Of a DNA stretch of 64,000 bases, positions 43,661 through 58,744 are shown piece after piece. How positions within the stretch are numbered: the first letter of the stretch is position 1; each line of letters begins with the position of its first letter. Position numbers and translations under genes: made by a program. The notes below the pieces were generated by a model. The model was not told the DNA's origin and made no database searches. It saw only the letters and a list, made by a program, of their open reading frames with translations. This DNA is from Argopecten irradians (Eukaryota; Mollusca; Bivalvia; Pectinida; Pectinidae): positions 14,393,544-14,457,543 of the forward strand of contig NC_091144.1 in assembly GCF_041381155.1 (NCBI RefSeq), read 5' to 3'.

Positions 43661-46600
43661 TTCATTCCATTGTTGTCGTAACGCCTTCTATTGCTATTGC
43701 TACGTCATGGCATTGTTACCGCCACATAACACTACAAGGATCTTTTTACCGTAAGGTGTGATGAAAAACATGGCAGCTTTTCCTGTGCAGGGTAAGAGAA
43801 AGAGTTGTCTTTCACCAAGCAACCGGGGAATATGAAGTTCGGGGGAATATACGTGCTTGTCTGATCACACCAATTTACACCTCACTCATTTGACCTTAGT
43901 CGTTGATAGGACGTTACACAAAATAAAGCCAAAACATAAACAATAATATAACAAACTCACAGTAATAAAAGAGGGAAATATCTTTAATTCATTCATTAAT
44001 AACATTTCAAATTTCAAAAATGGCAACATCTTTACACAAGTACAACAGGTAAATGCACAAAACAGGGAGTTCATATCACATCATCATATGATAATAAAAT
44101 TGGTTTTTTTCTGATCACAACCACGATGTTACAGCTTTTAGTAAAATTCATACTTAAAAAAAAAACATGACACACATTCCTTTCCATTCTCCATTTTATA
44201 ACTCTGATTATCCTTATTTCATATTTTCATATTTTTTATGCTTAAAACTTAAACACGGAAACAGAATACCCTATACAGGACTGTGTATTGCATTATCCCA
44301 GTAACTCAGACATGAAAAATAGCGCGTTTCAGATATGACTTACAGGAAAATAGCCAGTGAACATTCGAAAATCAAATAACATTTGATTTAAACCACAAAT
44401 TTCAAATAGTCCTTTTTATCTTAGCAACTTCATTAAGATCTCTTATGACGTACTTATTTTTGCTCTGCTAGTCACACTCTAATATAATGAGCATATATGG
44501 TAGATGTTTAGATATCTCCGAGAAATGAAAAAAAAAATGTTAAAACTTGATCTAATTCCGAATACTAACAAGTTTTTTTATTACATTTTTGAATTTTATT
44601 GTAATTTTTAACTGAGTCCTTACATGCCGTAATTTTCCTATTGATTGCTGTCTGTCTACATGTACGTTGACATTTTACTAACAACAACAGCAGAATGACC
44701 ATTAACACTGTTACACGAAAATAATTTATATATACCAAATATTTACACATAAGATAACTGATTACAAAAGTCTCAATGTAAGACATGTAAAGAGCCCCAA
44801 CTCTCCAATTATCTATACACAATAGGCACAGAGAGGCATATTATTATACCTCACTTTCATTTTAAAATTGACTGTTCAGATCGGATTAAACTTACTCATG
44901 TGGCATTGAATAATTTAGATACATGTATTTCACCGAAATTGGAAGATGAGGGAAATAACCCCTTCGCCCTCGAGAAAATAATTCTTTCCAGGGAGACAAT
45001 TTTAGATGTATCCCTCCACAGAGGGCCGTAATTATATATTAATAATAGTAGTTAACCTGCTTTCTTGAACATGCCGGATTCATTAGACAAATCTAACCCT
45101 GAAACTTTCGCTATTTCCAATATAAAACAAGTTCGCGAAGAAAACCATTCGCGGATTATGAAGATGTATAGAAATTTCTATCAATATGAATGGTGTCAAT
45201 ATTAATTCGCGGAGAAAAACTTTCGCGAATTTATTTAGATCGCGAAATTTGGGAACGTAAATCGCACGCGAAAAAGTTGTTTGTTCAATATTTGGTTTTG
45301 TAAAGGAGATATGTGTCCCGGTGCGTAATTGCGTTTCTTGTTTGGAAAGAAACACCTGTATACAACGCTAACTGTGCTATCTACAAAACTAGTAAAAATA
45401 GGAAAAACCTAGCATACTAACATCTTTTCATTCCAAATAAGGCAGACGATATATCATTTCACTCTTTATAAACTTTTATTTTATATATTTGACATCCATC
45501 ACAAAATTTACAAAATCTCGTACCGACGTTTTTGTGTTTTTTATTACATCCAACTAAACAAATTGGTAAAATATGATTGATAGATCTTATCCTGCAGAAT
45601 ATAAAATTGTCTTTTAAGTTTCCGCCTTATAAAATATGTGTTACTGTAAATTCTTACACTTTTTCCATGCCACATAACAGAAGCTAAATTTCAGCTTTTT
45701 TATAGTTTACCGACTTTGTAGAATTGAAGACCTGCTTAGAACTACTGCGGCCGTCGGCGCATTCGACGGTCCTTTGTCATCATTAAGGGTGAAACTGCGA
45801 AACTGTTGTATATGTCTCCACACAACAATCATTCCCGGTATGGAGAAGGTCAATCCGATTGCCAAATGTCATGATCTAAAACGTACCATGCTCCATCCTT
45901 CCAGTCCATTTTTAAAACAATTTGCGAGTTTCCGTGTCAAGCTCTAAAGCCAGGCCATGCTGAGTAATCAAGATGATCCCACTGTACACTCCTGTAGTGC
46001 AGGGCGATCGAGCCAGAAATTGTGTGGTATACTATAAAGATAGGGCTTACAATACACAAACTTCCAAAATGTTAGTGACGTCCTCTTTTTTGCAGGACTC
46101 AGGTGTTCAAAAGGTCATAGGTTAAACACATACGTATGTAATTGACAAAACCTGTAAACATATATTGTTTTAAAAAATCAATAAGAAATGAAACAATGGC
46201 ATGCTTAAGATTTTTCACTATGTTTGGACTGCCTTTTTCTGTTTTAGTTAGTTGTGTCCTGATTAATGCACAAAATTAAAGAACTAATCCGATTTTGCTT
46301 AACTCGTATTAAACTTTCATTGTCAGTAAATAATGTTGTATATTAATCAAAATCACATGAATTCGCAGGTAATATCGGTCCAAAATAATATCAAATTATA
46401 AGAAATAAAATAATATTTTTATTACATGGTCCATCGTGTCGGATTCTAAAAATCTTAATATCATCATATAAATACCATTTACACACTAATTTGCCTCCAA
46501 TTCTGTAACGAAACAAAACAATTAATACAGCATACCAGTTTTAGTCCATATCCTTTAATCTGAATTACCTGTCTTCTAAATTGAGCAAATTTTACTGTTT

Positions 46601-47150
46601 TGTTCATTGATATAATTTTTAAAATGAACATATCAATATCAGAAAGTAAACATGGCTCAGTTTAGTCCCTGACCTCTGTTTATATGCAACCATTGCTTTT
46701 GGAACCTATGATATGGTATCGTTTTCGTGTCAAACGCACGTATTTATTTCGTAATTATTCAGGTCCAACCCATGAGTATTCACATTTTTTGTTTGTATTT
46801 TAAAGAGAAAATTTAAATGATAATTATGAATTTCCATTTGCTGTTCAATACTTTAGAAAGTGTCTGCTTGCTGCCTTGTACACAATTGACTATTAGTAGC
46901 TCAAACATGTCCAGTAGGCCTCTATGGGCATGACTTGGGAACTGTTTTTTTATAATATCTATCTATGATCTGTACCAGATTTATTACAATTAATATGAGT
47001 CTACTGGCGATTATTTCTGGGTGTCCAAGCAACTTGGGTTCCATTGGGCGAGATAGGCTACATTTAGTGTTTGTTTTTTGTACTTATACTAAACTTATGT
47101 CAATAACATACAACGTATGCTTTACTAAAAATATTTGCCCTACCCATTAA

Positions 47151-47549
47151 AGGCCCACTACCTTTCCGGAGGAAAACATAAAGGTTTCTTAAAAACATTA
47201 ATAACGTCAGAAAATATATACCAATGGCCTAAGATGAGGTTACAACACCAAACATGTGCAAGATTTCCTGCGTAATGTTTGATAACAGTGGAGAGTTATT
47301 TCGCTGTTTTGCCGTCTGGCGCAGTGATAGTCAACTACCGCGCGGTATTTAGGACGACGGCGAGAAACATAAGACGACCCGCGTTATGAAAATTAACATT
47401 TTATTTATTTTAATCAAATTGTTTAGAATGTGATGACACGTGTAGTATTAACGGTAAGTTAATAACTTTTGCGACTATACAAAAATATCGATCTCGTTTT
47501 ACTTTCCCATTTTAGAAACTAAAAGCCGTTTCGGAAAGGTAGTGAGCAT
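47151..47549. mobile_element. TTAA-flanked MITE (family 1, copy of 7216-7614)
   Basis: Same insertion as in copy 1, so it predates the duplication or allelic split. Inverted ends and flanking TTAA (47147-47150 and 47550-47553) are kept; a few substitutions separate the two. Confidence 0.78.
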
Positions 47550-48423
47550 TTAAGCGAATTAGTATGCACCATATACAATATAAGATTACCATTTAATAAA
47601 CTCGACGCTAAAACAAGATGACATAGTCTTCAAACGAAACAGAACAAGAAACGATAAAGAAGTTCGTAGTACGTGGCCGACAAATATAAAAGCTTTGGAT
47701 TAAAATATACAAGTTTGCCATATACCACTGACATAACCTCAAAGATCAACAGTGCGTTTACATAATTACTTGAAAGGTAAATCCTGTATTTATAGAATGA
47801 TAGAGGACATCGTATTTTCATATCTTAACAATTTCATAACTACTCCAAACTACTGTGTTCAGTTCATACGATACGCTGAATTAAAAAAATGTTATTTTAG
47901 AATTATAAAAAATTGGTTTTAATTGTAGTAAATATAGCAACAGAATAAAATGGAATTGAAAACATGAATATTGACAAAGGAAGGGATGAAAATGTTCATT
48001 TGATTTTAGGAAACACAAGAGTTGATGATATCCATAGGAGATCTCCACTCTAGATACCACGAGGCGATATATTATCCATCCGGCACAGTCCCTGCAGTAC
48101 ACGTATATGAAAAGGTGAGGTTGTTTGTTACTTTGAAATCCTGAGTTAAAATGATAAAAATTTCCATCTGAATGACTGGTCGATATTGACTTCATATGGA
48201 TATATATATATAACGTCATTTCCAATCTTGACGTCGTTTACTTTGCATTCAATGTCTGATTTTTCATAAATGTATATTTATATAATAAGTAACGGCTATT
48301 CCCGATTGTCATCGATAATCGATCCGGTTCTACTTTGTACTTCAAAGTAGTTCATGTCTTTCGTTTTTCGTCACTTTTGAAGTTCTGTTTGGGGAGTCCT
48401 CATGATATAAATGACGTCATCAA

Positions 48424-51400
48424 TCACCGATCACTACGTGAAGAATCATCGACCCACGGCTGCAGGTTCTGTAGCGCGTGTAGGGAAGAGTTACTCATGC
48501 ACAATGGGTCACGAATGTCATAGATTGTCTTATTTGCCTCCGCCTGTAGACTTATCATTAAGCGGTTGGCCGCCTGACGTTCAGCCTCTCGTTCCTCAGC
48601 TGTCTGACGTCTGTAAAACAAAAGAAACATCATATATCGTATTGGTTCAAATTGGTTAAAGAAATATAAGTCTGAACGTCATTTATCTCCTTGTACTTTT
48701 CATTATATAGGTTGGAAGAAACTAATTAATACAATTACCTTTTATTGCATATGTCCTTTCAGATGTATGCATATTCGACTTTATATTTGAAGTTCAAATT
48801 AAACATCAGATAAATTGAAATGTTGTCTCCAGAGTAAGACTGTTGTTAGTTATAAACATCTTTAGATGCATTTGATAACACACTTATATATCGTACATTC
48901 AGAGCTGATACCATCTCGCCTTTAATACACATAGATGTGTATAGAATTATGTGCTCATGACGCTATTAAAGGCAAACATTCTGCATAACATCGTTTCAAT
49001 TAACCTGCAGTGCAAAAACGTGTTTAAATAAGTGCGTATTTAATTAGTTTATGACGTCGATGTTTATATAACATAAAATTCCATTTTTTTAATCATTACT
49101 TTTCAAAGAAACTTTCGTTTTTATTCTCTGAATTAATTTAAATTCATAAATCTGTTAAGTTGTCTTTGCATTCATATATATGTTTCATTTAATTTTGTTG
49201 TGCTGTATCAGCATTTCCAAAAGTTTCAGAATGAATATATAATTTATCGATTTCAGGTTTTGTTTAATGATCATTTTTCTATCCCAACAAGGATGTTCTC
49301 ACTAGAGTTTCGTTTATAAATTAGTATATTGTAGGGGATAAATCAGATACTAGTATTTATCCGATGGTCATTGCTAACGATTGTTTAAATAAGAATGTAC
49401 GAATACTGTTTGTGATAATTTGTTTAATTAACCTTAATTATTTAGATTTCACTGAATTAAGTAATTCTTGACAAAGGTATTTAGATATCAAAAGCACTTT
49501 GAAAATTGCTCGCTGCGTCAAACTTCCCGAAAGTTATAACTTCTATTCCACTATTAAGATGTTAATTTGTGCGAGTGGTTGAATCAGCAACAATGTGATT
49601 AAAGCCATACCTTTGATATCCACGCCGTTACGGTAAACCTATAGAGTATGTAGCGACGTGGATAACAAAGATATGATTTAAAATAGATCAAAGTAGCAGC
49701 GTTTGGCAAAACATACATCTGACGTCCACTGCTATTATCGTTACACATATTTCTTACAATTAATTACTTTGGTTTACTTACACAAATACGACATATTTGG
49801 TATATGTACTATGTAGTTATTTTAAAATGTTTCTTTTCCTGAATTGGAATATTATTCATGTCTTAATTGAAATGTAATTAAATATTACTTGGTAACATAA
49901 CTTCTCGTCCAGCTACTTGGCAGAGAAATGAAAAGGAAGCTGTTTTATTTTAACTATAAAGGGAAATTACAATGTTTAAAGCGAATACATATTTGGTTTT
50001 ATTTCGTTATGCATGTACGTCAATACAAACTTTCTTCATAATCGCAATGCCCTGATCATTTTCTGCTGACATCAGTTTAACATAGAGTGTATGATTAGCC
50101 TTGCCACAACAAGAGGCAAGCTAAGAGAGTTAATTATCGAATTACTGAGTTGTTAGATAATTTTCATTCAGGAAAATCGAAACAGTTTAATGTTATAACA
50201 AGCAATTTCCTCTACGATATTGATACATAATAGGAATTCTTGTAAATGTGAATTACTGTCGATAATTAAGCCCTGTCAGACATTGAACCAATATGGCGTC
50301 ACAGCGGGAGCCCGGGTCCTTGACTAACGTGAAACAATACAAAGACCGCTCCCGTTTAAATATAGATGAGCCGACGCGTGTCTTTAAACATCACCCATCC
50401 GTCGAAGACATTGTAAAAAGGAAACGGATCCGTTCGTCTCAGCAGGGATGTAAAGACATCAGCGACATCCGCAGATAATGTACGAATTCAGTTCCTCACA
50501 TTGGATTATACCCCAAAGGGAGTAAAGATTTGAAATAATCGAGGCCCTTACCATAGTCCATAAATAACGATTTGCTACCAGCGTTGAAGTAACACTCTTT
50601 GTTTGCTTTTAAACATTCAGAGCACGGCCAATACATGTACCGCCCCATTATTTATGTTGCTGACCTGTTGATGGATTAAAACTACATCGAATGTGACTTA
50701 CACCACAGACACATGAATTCATTAAATAGAAATGCAGACATTAAGCAGTTTATGTATCGGTACCTGGTGTGGTTATGATATTTCATCATATACGGAATAC
50801 TGTATCACTAGGCATTATTTACGTTGGAATTAAAATTTGGTCTAATGAATACAGCTGTATTTTCAATACAGCGTTCCATCTTGATACAAGACTTTTTAAG
50901 ATTGCTACCACATTATACACTATAATGAATGTCGAGGAAATAACAAAGTAAAATCGAATCTATGGAGTTAAACAGACAAACCGAATCCTTCTCGTGCATT
51001 AAGTTATGCCCCTTCATACTACCCAAATAGTACTCTGATATTAATCTAGCCTGCTTCTTCGTGCGATTTTCGTTGCCAAATCATCGTCTTTTAATATATA
51101 TTTTATGAAGAATCTCCGTTACAATGTTTTATTTTGCTTAGTGTTTTACGTGTTAAATGCATCCTTATTAGGGTGTTATTTGAACTATATTACATAGTAC
51201 CGTAGTATGTGATTAACTATGCTGTGTATTGCATTCGGCGATGACTAGCAGCATTTTAAGCTAATCATGGTAATCTTACCTCCATTTTGTCCGACGGTTT
51301 TGGAACCACGTTTTCACCTGTGCATCTGTCATTTTCAGCGCCTTTGCTAATGCCGATCTTTCAGCCGAGGCGAGGTACTTTTGTCGATGGAAACGCTTTT

Positions 51401-51497
51401 CAAGTTCCATGATTTGAAGCCGTGTAAACGATGTCCGAGGTTTTTTTCCGTTTTGGAGGTGTTCTGTTCTGATATGGGTGTCCTATCCGCCGGGTAA
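48424..51497 (-). CDS. Tlx: Tlx homeobox transcription factor, last two coding exons (copy 2)
   Basis: Exon 2 is 51280-51497 and exon 3 is 48424-48610; splice sites match copy 1. Exon 3 encodes the same C-terminus ([19 protein letters not shown] to [17 protein letters not shown]). In exon 2 the end ACA-AAA-TGG-AG is intact, so NRRTKWR would join properly to exon 3, but the run coding for KRKKP has seven A bases (T-run 51441-51447) instead of six, shifting the frame by one near the start of the exon. The intact exon should be 217 bp; here it is 218 and in copy 1 it is 219. A sequencing or consensus error in homopolymers is the simplest reading. Exon 1 is not seen up to 64000. Confidence 0.9.
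50293..50478 (+). CDS. Small open reading frame of unknown function inside the Tlx intron (copy 2)
   Basis: Identical in sequence to 10365-10550, with the same start context and 61 codons, antisense to Tlx intron 2. No recognised domain. Confidence 0.3.
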   Translation: MASQREPGSLTNVKQYKDRSRLNIDEPTRVFKHHPSVEDIVKRKRIRSSQQGCKDISDIRR

Positions 51498-52988
51498 CTG
51501 AAGAATATGATTAAAAAACTATATTGTACATGGTAACCGCATTGACAGACATAAATAATGAAATAGAATCTTGAAGTATGACATTGGGCTTACAGTAGGT
51601 TATTATGTAGCCGTCGATAGAGACGCTTCATCTCCCGTATAACCTGGTCCTATACCTCGCTTATGTTCTGTAGAAATGTTTCTGCTAGTCGTTATTTTGT
51701 TACGGTTGGTTTAAAATTAATATCTAAAATTACAAAGAAACTGTTTAAACTCTGTATAATGTTTAGACAAGGTAGTACTAACAGTCCCGCGAATGATGCA
51801 ATGCTTTCCTTAAATGTGATGTATTCTATAACTACGTATGAACATGGATTTTTTTTTTCATTGTGTCTCATATTTAGTAGTAAACTCACAATATTAATGT
51901 CTTCATAATATATGCACATGAGGTATTTTTTTTTTGCAGACGTTTTGCAAAATTTGACTTCATAAACATTTGCTACAGGAAGGCAAGCTTTTAACATCCA
52001 AGGATAGTAATGTTGATGTTATTTATAATATTCGAAATACCTGAAACAGGAAAATCCAATCTTTATTTGTTTCCTTTCATAACATTTAATGTTTAATATA
52101 AAACAAATAAACCGGTAGAGTATGTATGTATCTTTAACAAAGTACACGTGCATAAGGCCTGTTTGCCCCTTTTCCTATTTTGCTGGTAACATATGAAAAT
52201 ATATTATTGACTCCTACCTCTGCAAACATTTAAAAATACGATTTCTCGTTATCTTGCTTATAGGTGTTCAATGACAATACCACCTTTGGTGATATAATTG
52301 GTTTTGTCCATATCTTCGACAATAGATACAGCATATTTTCTCAGTGAAAATCCTCTTGCGTAAACTGCATGCGTGAATATTTTGACAAGTGCTTAATTTT
52401 ACGATTTGGATTTAGAAAATTTTCACAGAGTTGTTATTTTCGCGAAAGATACACTTTCCGACTTTTAAGAACGAAATTCATTCATGCACAAAAATATAAC
52501 GCGATGGGAATATTTTCGCGATCAAGCGACCTCCGCATAATTAGAGTAAATTTGCCCTTCGCGTAAATACCCAAGTTCACAGTAACTAGTAGTGTAGCCG
52601 TGAAATGTTGGACACAATTTGCATTCACCTTAAAGATAATGTTGGTAGTTGTCAATATGTAAGGAAAAATTTTAGAAAATATTTTCAGTGCCAAATAAAC
52701 AAAAAGGCCATGTTCTTTAATTTGTTGATCAGTTACTATATTGTATATTATGTTCACTCGATTTATACCGTCAAAATCAGTAACAATTATTTTGAAATGT
52801 TAAGTTTACTTGGTTAAGCCGTTAATCACCGCTTTTATTTTTCCACAAGATGTACTATTTACAAGTATTGTATTGATTCATAGGTATAAAATAAACGAAT
52901 TACCTGCCATTTCTGTACATTAATGCCCTCATGTAGATAAGTTAGGCACAGCATATCGTCAAGTCTACAGGGACCTTGTAATTTTATA
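51498..52988. other. Presumed Tlx intron 1 sequence (copy 2)
   Basis: Counterpart of 11571-13069. It has a shorter T-run than copy 1 and no exon with supported splice sites. Confidence 0.5.
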
Positions 52989-55900
52989 TACAGACATTAC
53001 TATTTTATACAGGGATATTTTGTATTTATATAAAGAGATCTGATAATTTATATGACAAGTACAGAGGTTGTATTTATTACACCATACTGTAACATTCTGT
53101 GAACCTAATATATTTTATATGCCATTTTGTAGCCTTTTGATTTCAGACAATTAAGTTTTATTCGGATACATTTTATAACTCAATCCCATTTTGAGTAAGA
53201 TACGCAGTGGTATATCTAAAAAGGTATCAAATGTAAGACAATCATTCTTTACCCCACATAAAATCACACCTATAATTCAAGATTACAAGGATCTGAGTAT
53301 GAAAACGTTTTATATTAGGTCTATAAAAATTCAAAATTATTGTATTCTATATTGTGAACCTATTAAGAATCAAAATGTTCAAGTTATTGAGATTTCCTAT
53401 ATTTGAGGAAACAATAAAATCTTGAGTCGAATTAAATTATCTTTGGAGTTACAAATATTATGCCGTAGGCTATATTTGGTATTGAAGGTATGAAGAAATT
53501 TGATATCCGTGTCCTTATTTTTATTATTTTAGGCTATTTCTTTATTAATATGTTACAATGTTACAATAGTCTAGCAACGATCGTATTTAATATCGATAGT
53601 TATGTGTTTATTGCTGTGTTTTCTAATTTATTGGAAGGCATTAGTACAATCAAGGTGTAACAGTTCTAATGGATATAAGTCAGTGTACATGAATACTAAA
53701 TTAATGAAAACAACCCAAACTAAGAAGCAAACAAAACAACATCAGTCAAAATAGGGATTGGATTTCGCTTTTATGTTCACCATGCTTGTATGGAGCAATT
53801 CCTCTAAGAATATATTCTATATATTGAATCTAATGATTTAATGATTTAATGAAATTTATAGATTTAATCGATATACATGTATATTTATAAACCAAACTCA
53901 GTGCACCTAGCTCCAGCTTAACTATGCAGTTTTTGAGAATATCTTTCCATTTTAAGTAGAATACCTTAGATCCCATTATGTTTTTGACAGTATAAACGAA
54001 CATTCTCAACATAAAACATCTGTATACCTACCTAATGCATACATCTTCGTTTAGTTTTGTTCAAATCTTCACAAATGACAAAATGTAAATGTGCTCGACT
54101 AAACATATTGTTTGTAGCTATATATGTCAGTATTGTAAAAGTAAGATGATTATGGATGGAGTATATGGAGTGTGTCATACTAGCTCTGGATTTCTCAGTT
54201 ATTGGAACTACGTGTCTGAATAACAGCTCATTGTCAGATGTCATCATACAATTATTGGTTCTATCAGTTGACAATTTTTTTACAATAAAAAAAACAAAAA
54301 CATAATGTGACTTTTATATCTAATTGAACTGTAAAAAAAATGTGAAAGTGTTTGATATACAACGTATCAACCAACATTACAATTAACGGAGTCACCCGTT
54401 ATCATCATATGATTTACATTTCGTGGCAAAATAACTGAACGCAATATTAATATTAATAAGTGATAAATATACAATTAATCAACCAACTACGTTGAAATGC
54501 CAAATATTATGGAAGCATAAGTGAGCACTTACAATGTAGTTGGCATGCACTTTTGGCACTTCACGAAGACAGAATTAATCCTATTTGTAGCCAATACAGT
54601 TCGAACGCAATACAGCACGCGCGGTCAACGTAAGTTATGTGTTTGTAGCCTATGGCCCCTTACGGCATTATCGATTGTTTCCTTCCTGGTATCATTTAAC
54701 CTTCTTTAAAATAAAACTGTTCTTGTCTATCGCTATTAATTAACTTTTATCTAATTCACTTTCTCTTTTTGCAAAGATAACTTTATTGTCTGCGTTCAAG
54801 TTCTATATACCGAAGAAAACACTTACATAAATAAAAACAGAAAAAAGACGAAAATGAAACATTATCGACTCAAAATGAAATAGACAAGCGCTAAAGGAAA
54901 TTTAATTTTAACTAGGACAAGTTGAAGGCAACCACTAAGATTTAATTATGACTGTTCATTTCATTGCGTAAGACAAGGCACACTACCGACCGGAAATTTA
55001 GTGTGGTTGAATGGTTGCGATGGTTCTGAACCCGACAAAGTTATGATGTCTGAGCGATGTTTACTCTAATTGAAAGACGTGACTGGTCTTTAACAACAAA
55101 AACAACATATGGGTTTGAACTCATAAAAGGTCATGACCAGGATAAGTACACAAGTGTACCGAGCTAGAGGTTAAATTGTCTCGATTGACTTTAAACGAAA
55201 TTGAAGTTAATCATTACTTTGAAAGTGTATTGATGGTTTGTACAAACTGTTATATATTGCAATAACCTAATATGGTGCTGTAGAACATTTATTTCATTCA
55301 TCTGACTTTAAAGGGACAAACAATTTCTTACTTCGTTATTTAAACTGATGCTCGTGACCCCCATTAAAAAACTTATTTTAATGGGAGTTATTTTAGGAAC
55401 GAGGGTTTTGATTTATTTAATTTTTACTTTAATTTACTTTAATGCAAAATCTGGCCCTCACTCTGAATTGCTTTGAAAAAATAAATATCCCTTCTACTAT
55501 ATGTAGATGTGCATGCGAGAATTTAAATGTTTAAAGAGAGTCAGGCACAGTTAACCTTATCTAGCTCGCAACTTCTGAATCATATGGTGAATGCTGTTAT
55601 ATATGTGTTTTTGGTATGTTATACAATATATCTACATTTTTGTGCGTGCAGCGTCCATCTTATCAAACACTAGACACCCAGGTGTGCCATTTAACAAAGA
55701 AAAGTGTCGTTTTCAAGATAGCACAAGACAACATAAGTACTATGTTAATTTAATCAAATTCACGATGTTTGGAATACTTCGATTTACTTCGAAGTATAAA
55801 ACCGTACTGAAGGAATAAAAGACATCACAAGCTCTAGGTCCATTATAAGTATTATGTAAAGTAAAGGTTTTTAATCGTTTGATAGTAGGAATTTCAAAAT

Positions 55901-58700
55901 TATGAAATTATTAAAAAATAACAATTTACATGGTCCTATTAATGTAACGTTTTTGATGAACGAAAACACATTTGATTTGATAAGTTGTGTATACAAATGG
56001 AGTTAAATGCACATACATGTATTTCAATATCTTAATTTATAATAGTAAAGCATACAAATTAAATTAACTTATGAAGTTATTGTAAAAGTATCTAAACGAC
56101 TATAAAATGTTCGAATTGAAGACTTATGATTTCATACGAGTGGTATAGAACATGAGTCACACAAATGTTTTGTCATAAACCATGTTATCATTATAAATGG
56201 TTATAATCAAATATTAAACATAACTATTTTCTATGCATCACTACAGAAAGACAAAAATATCTCGTTTGATTCTTTTGTCAAATACCTACAATAGTTTTCA
56301 TTGTAAAACATCAATTATTTAAGAAATAAAATGTTAAATTTAGATGTACGAGCTGTCTGGTCGCGATGTCCGAAATAGGCCTCGATTATTTGAATGGATG
56401 TAGAACTGAATAAACAATGACTGACAATAAGAGTTTTAACCTTGAACTTCCATCCATGTTCTTGACAGCTGACCCTTAACCTCTGGCCCTTGAAATGGAG
56501 AAGAGCATGTAATGTGTATCTTCATTTCTAAACTGCGTCGTTTGACCGGGTCTTTTAAGATGCATTAAATATTTACAGCGGCATATCAAATAAGATTAGA
56601 ATAGTGTTTAAATCTCTATAGAGGGAATGATTTGGCATCCATCACCTTGACCTTTGATCTGTTGACGATCAACGCTACAATTGGTCGCCAGAGTACTAAA
56701 TTACATTCAAATATCGACTAAATGTTAAAAGGAGGCTATACATTTGCTAGAAGTCTGAGAAATTAAGAAACAAAACTTTCAATCATTTGGTGAAATTAAT
56801 AATTACATTTTTTTTTACCATGGATTACTAGTAATGCAATAATACTAATCACAAAAGTCAAAAAATGTTATGTTATTTCATTTCTGGCAATTAATTGATA
56901 GTAGAAATATCATCTGCTTAGAAAGAGCTGTGTGTATTTTCGTTCTTCCTATTTTCCTTTTAGAACCATAATCTTAAGACTTGCTGTCAGTTCAGCTAAT
57001 GTTTTAGCCATTGTGTTAAACGATTCTATGACTACTTTATCAACGAATGCAATAAAACCGTTTTAGGATGTTGAGATGCTCTACCTGACGCCTTACTTCT
57101 TGGTTCTCCCGTGAAGGTCTTAAATATATTCACCTCTCTCGTTCTAAACACATATTTGGCTTGTATTGGTCGGTAAGTTTAATGATCCCAAGAGTAATAA
57201 ATGATCAATTTGGGGATCATAACGATAATGGTAAACTGCATGGTTAAGGGGAGGTGTTCGTTCTATATAACGGGCCTATTAACGGGGCCAGACAATGCTA
57301 TTGTTGTACAGTGATAAGGAGAAACATGGCCATATACAAACGTTATCATATTTACGGTTCTATATCTGTAAATACATAAATTTATATAATTTCATACCAA
57401 ACGCATCGAGTGTCCCGTTCATAGGCAAGGAAGAACACTGCTAATATCATGAAATTCCCCGCTGCTACAATGTATTTTAGCCACTTGCTTGTGCAGAAAT
57501 CTTTAAAAAGGCCAATTGCATTTTGTCTGTCCTGCATACAAATAATCACCATTGCGTATTTGTTGAGCTATGGCAAACCCGTTAGCGGACCTTAAATTAT
57601 AGCAGTTCAGTATACTAAACTATTAATGAATTGTGATACTAAATTTCAAAAGAAAGATATCACTAGTAACAAAATGATTTGTTATATAATTAACATTCCA
57701 TGTCGTACTTAACGGGCATAACCGCAAATAAATTAAAGTTTTACCAATCTTAACGATAGAAACAAAAAAACTAGGCTCTCGTAAACATGTATTAGCACCT
57801 TCCCAATGCCAAGTGATAGACATCTATGGCTGTCATATCCAGAAATGGCTAGATACTTTTTAAATGCACTCGTCTCTGAATTAATGAGAGCCTTTTCTCC
57901 TAGAGTACTCGTATTGCCTAATCGACAGATTGGAGACAGCGCTGGCTAATAAATCACGTATTGTGTTGGGGATTTAATTGCTTGCTGTACATGATGCCCG
58001 TATAATCCTTACGTATGCTCAGTGACAATGCTTTACAGTGAGTTACGATTACGACTACAGTGCTCTTAACATTATCAACCCAATTAAATTTCTTCTCCTA
58101 TACGTAATCGTATATCAAAATGCCTTGGATATTTTTTTCAGTAAATAAAAATGAGCGAGGTTCAGTTATACATTATGTCATTATTGTTTTCAGATGCCAA
58201 TTGTTATTCTATGTAAAGAGGATTCAATTTATATCAGCTAATCATAGTCCAATCATAAAAAATAATCAATTGATGAAATTGACACTGTTTGGTGGACTAT
58301 GCCGTTAATCACCAGTTGTTTTCATGTGTCAAATCCGCGGAAAGAGCGACTCACTAAAAGAAATTATTAATCAGACGCCCGCTATGCGAATAACACGAAA
58401 TCCGATAGACATACGGTAAGTTACATTTTTTTTATTGGAAAATCTTTTTGATATATATATATACATATACAACCTATTTACTTAATTAATAATGCATAGA
58501 TATCGTTCACTATTGCTCTTATATACTGGACAATTTTATGATATAATTAAAAATGATATATACATATAAATTAAAAAATACTACAATGAAAATGTTGTGA
58601 ACATGGCAATTGTGTAGAGAACAAAAAAGATAAATGCTTATGGTATGCATAAATGAAAAATATGAATTTTTTTTTGAGTTTTTGAATTTTTTTATGAGTA
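52989..58700. other. Single-copy AT-rich DNA without visible genes
   Basis: Both strands were read for exons with acceptor, donor and non-repetitive coding sequence; none is convincing. Short frames such as 54521-54709 and 55591-55818 lack features of real proteins. By position it may be Tlx intron 1 or upstream regulatory DNA. Confidence 0.5.
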
Positions 58701-58744
58701 AATAGGAAACATCTACATAATTATATTAAAACGGGGGATGACGG

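Larger units (their letters stand above)
40483..52988. repeat. Large duplicated segment, copy 2 (about 12.5 kb)
   Basis: Matches 1-13069 in the same orientation, lacking the 485-bp segment of copy 1. It ends at 52988 (AATTTTATA), after which the sequence is unrelated to that following copy 1. Each feature of copy 1 has a counterpart here. Confidence 0.95.
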
